Assembly (NCBI GenBank): GCA_946623775.1
Contig: CAMORJ010000029.1
Location: forward strand, 1 to 16,002
Source: an uncultured Bacillota bacterium
Lineage (GTDB): Bacteria; Bacillota_I; Bacilli_A; RFN20; CAG-826
DNA: 16,002 bases
Direction of reading: 5' to 3'
The notes beneath the pieces were generated by a model, which saw nothing but the letters and a program-made list of their open reading frames with translations, was not told where the DNA came from and did no database searches. Position numbers and translations under genes: made by a program. Numbering within the stretch: position 1 is the first letter of the stretch; each line of letters opens with the position of its first letter. Below are positions 15,993-16,002 of the stretch, in pieces.

Positions 15993-16002
15993 GGTATTTC
16001 TT

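Overview
The window looks like a chromosomal segment of a Firmicutes-type bacterium, most likely a gut-associated, uncultured member of the Bacilli/Mollicutes-related lineages. The grounds are strong AGGAGG-type ribosome binding sites, lipoprotein-rich surface genes, a short alpha-type glutamine synthetase preceded by a GlnR/TnrA-like operator, and a circularly permuted GH3 enzyme of the kind known from gut Firmicutes. TGA is used as a real stop codon, so the standard code applies. The taxon is inferred, since no rRNA or marker gene is present.

Left half (1-8159, all on the minus strand): a tightly overlapping run of five genes, read from right to left. It starts with a 1101-residue GH3 glycosidase with a membrane helix at each end, followed by a four-helix membrane protein, an exported Ig-like protein, a lipoprotein of unknown function, and a long beta-helix lipoprotein that runs off the left edge and lacks an ATG-to-stop frame inside the window. 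Neighbouring genes overlap by 1, 4, 1 and 26 bases, so they are probably translated in a coupled way. A DeoR-family regulator lies just upstream. A 12-bp element is shared exactly between the regulator's promoter and the GH3 promoter, at the same place relative to the -35 box, which suggests that the regulator controls itself and this operon.

Middle (8332-12080, plus strand): a divergent pair consisting of a membrane protein fused to a spermidine-synthase-like methyltransferase fold, then a GH13 alpha-amylase lipoprotein with a C-terminal CBM26-like starch-binding module. The amylase and the GH3 operon point to extracellular glycan breakdown.

Right part (12090-15929, minus strand): glnA and glmS sit two bases apart, so glutamine synthesis and the glutamine-consuming first step of hexosamine synthesis appear to share a transcript. 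A good sigma-70-type promoter and a GlnR/TnrA-like 17-bp site precede glnA. Upstream of this is a complete DinJ/YafQ-type toxin-antitoxin pair with a palindromic operator. No tRNA, rRNA, CRISPR array or insertion sequence was seen, and no gene-free stretch exceeds 200 bases.
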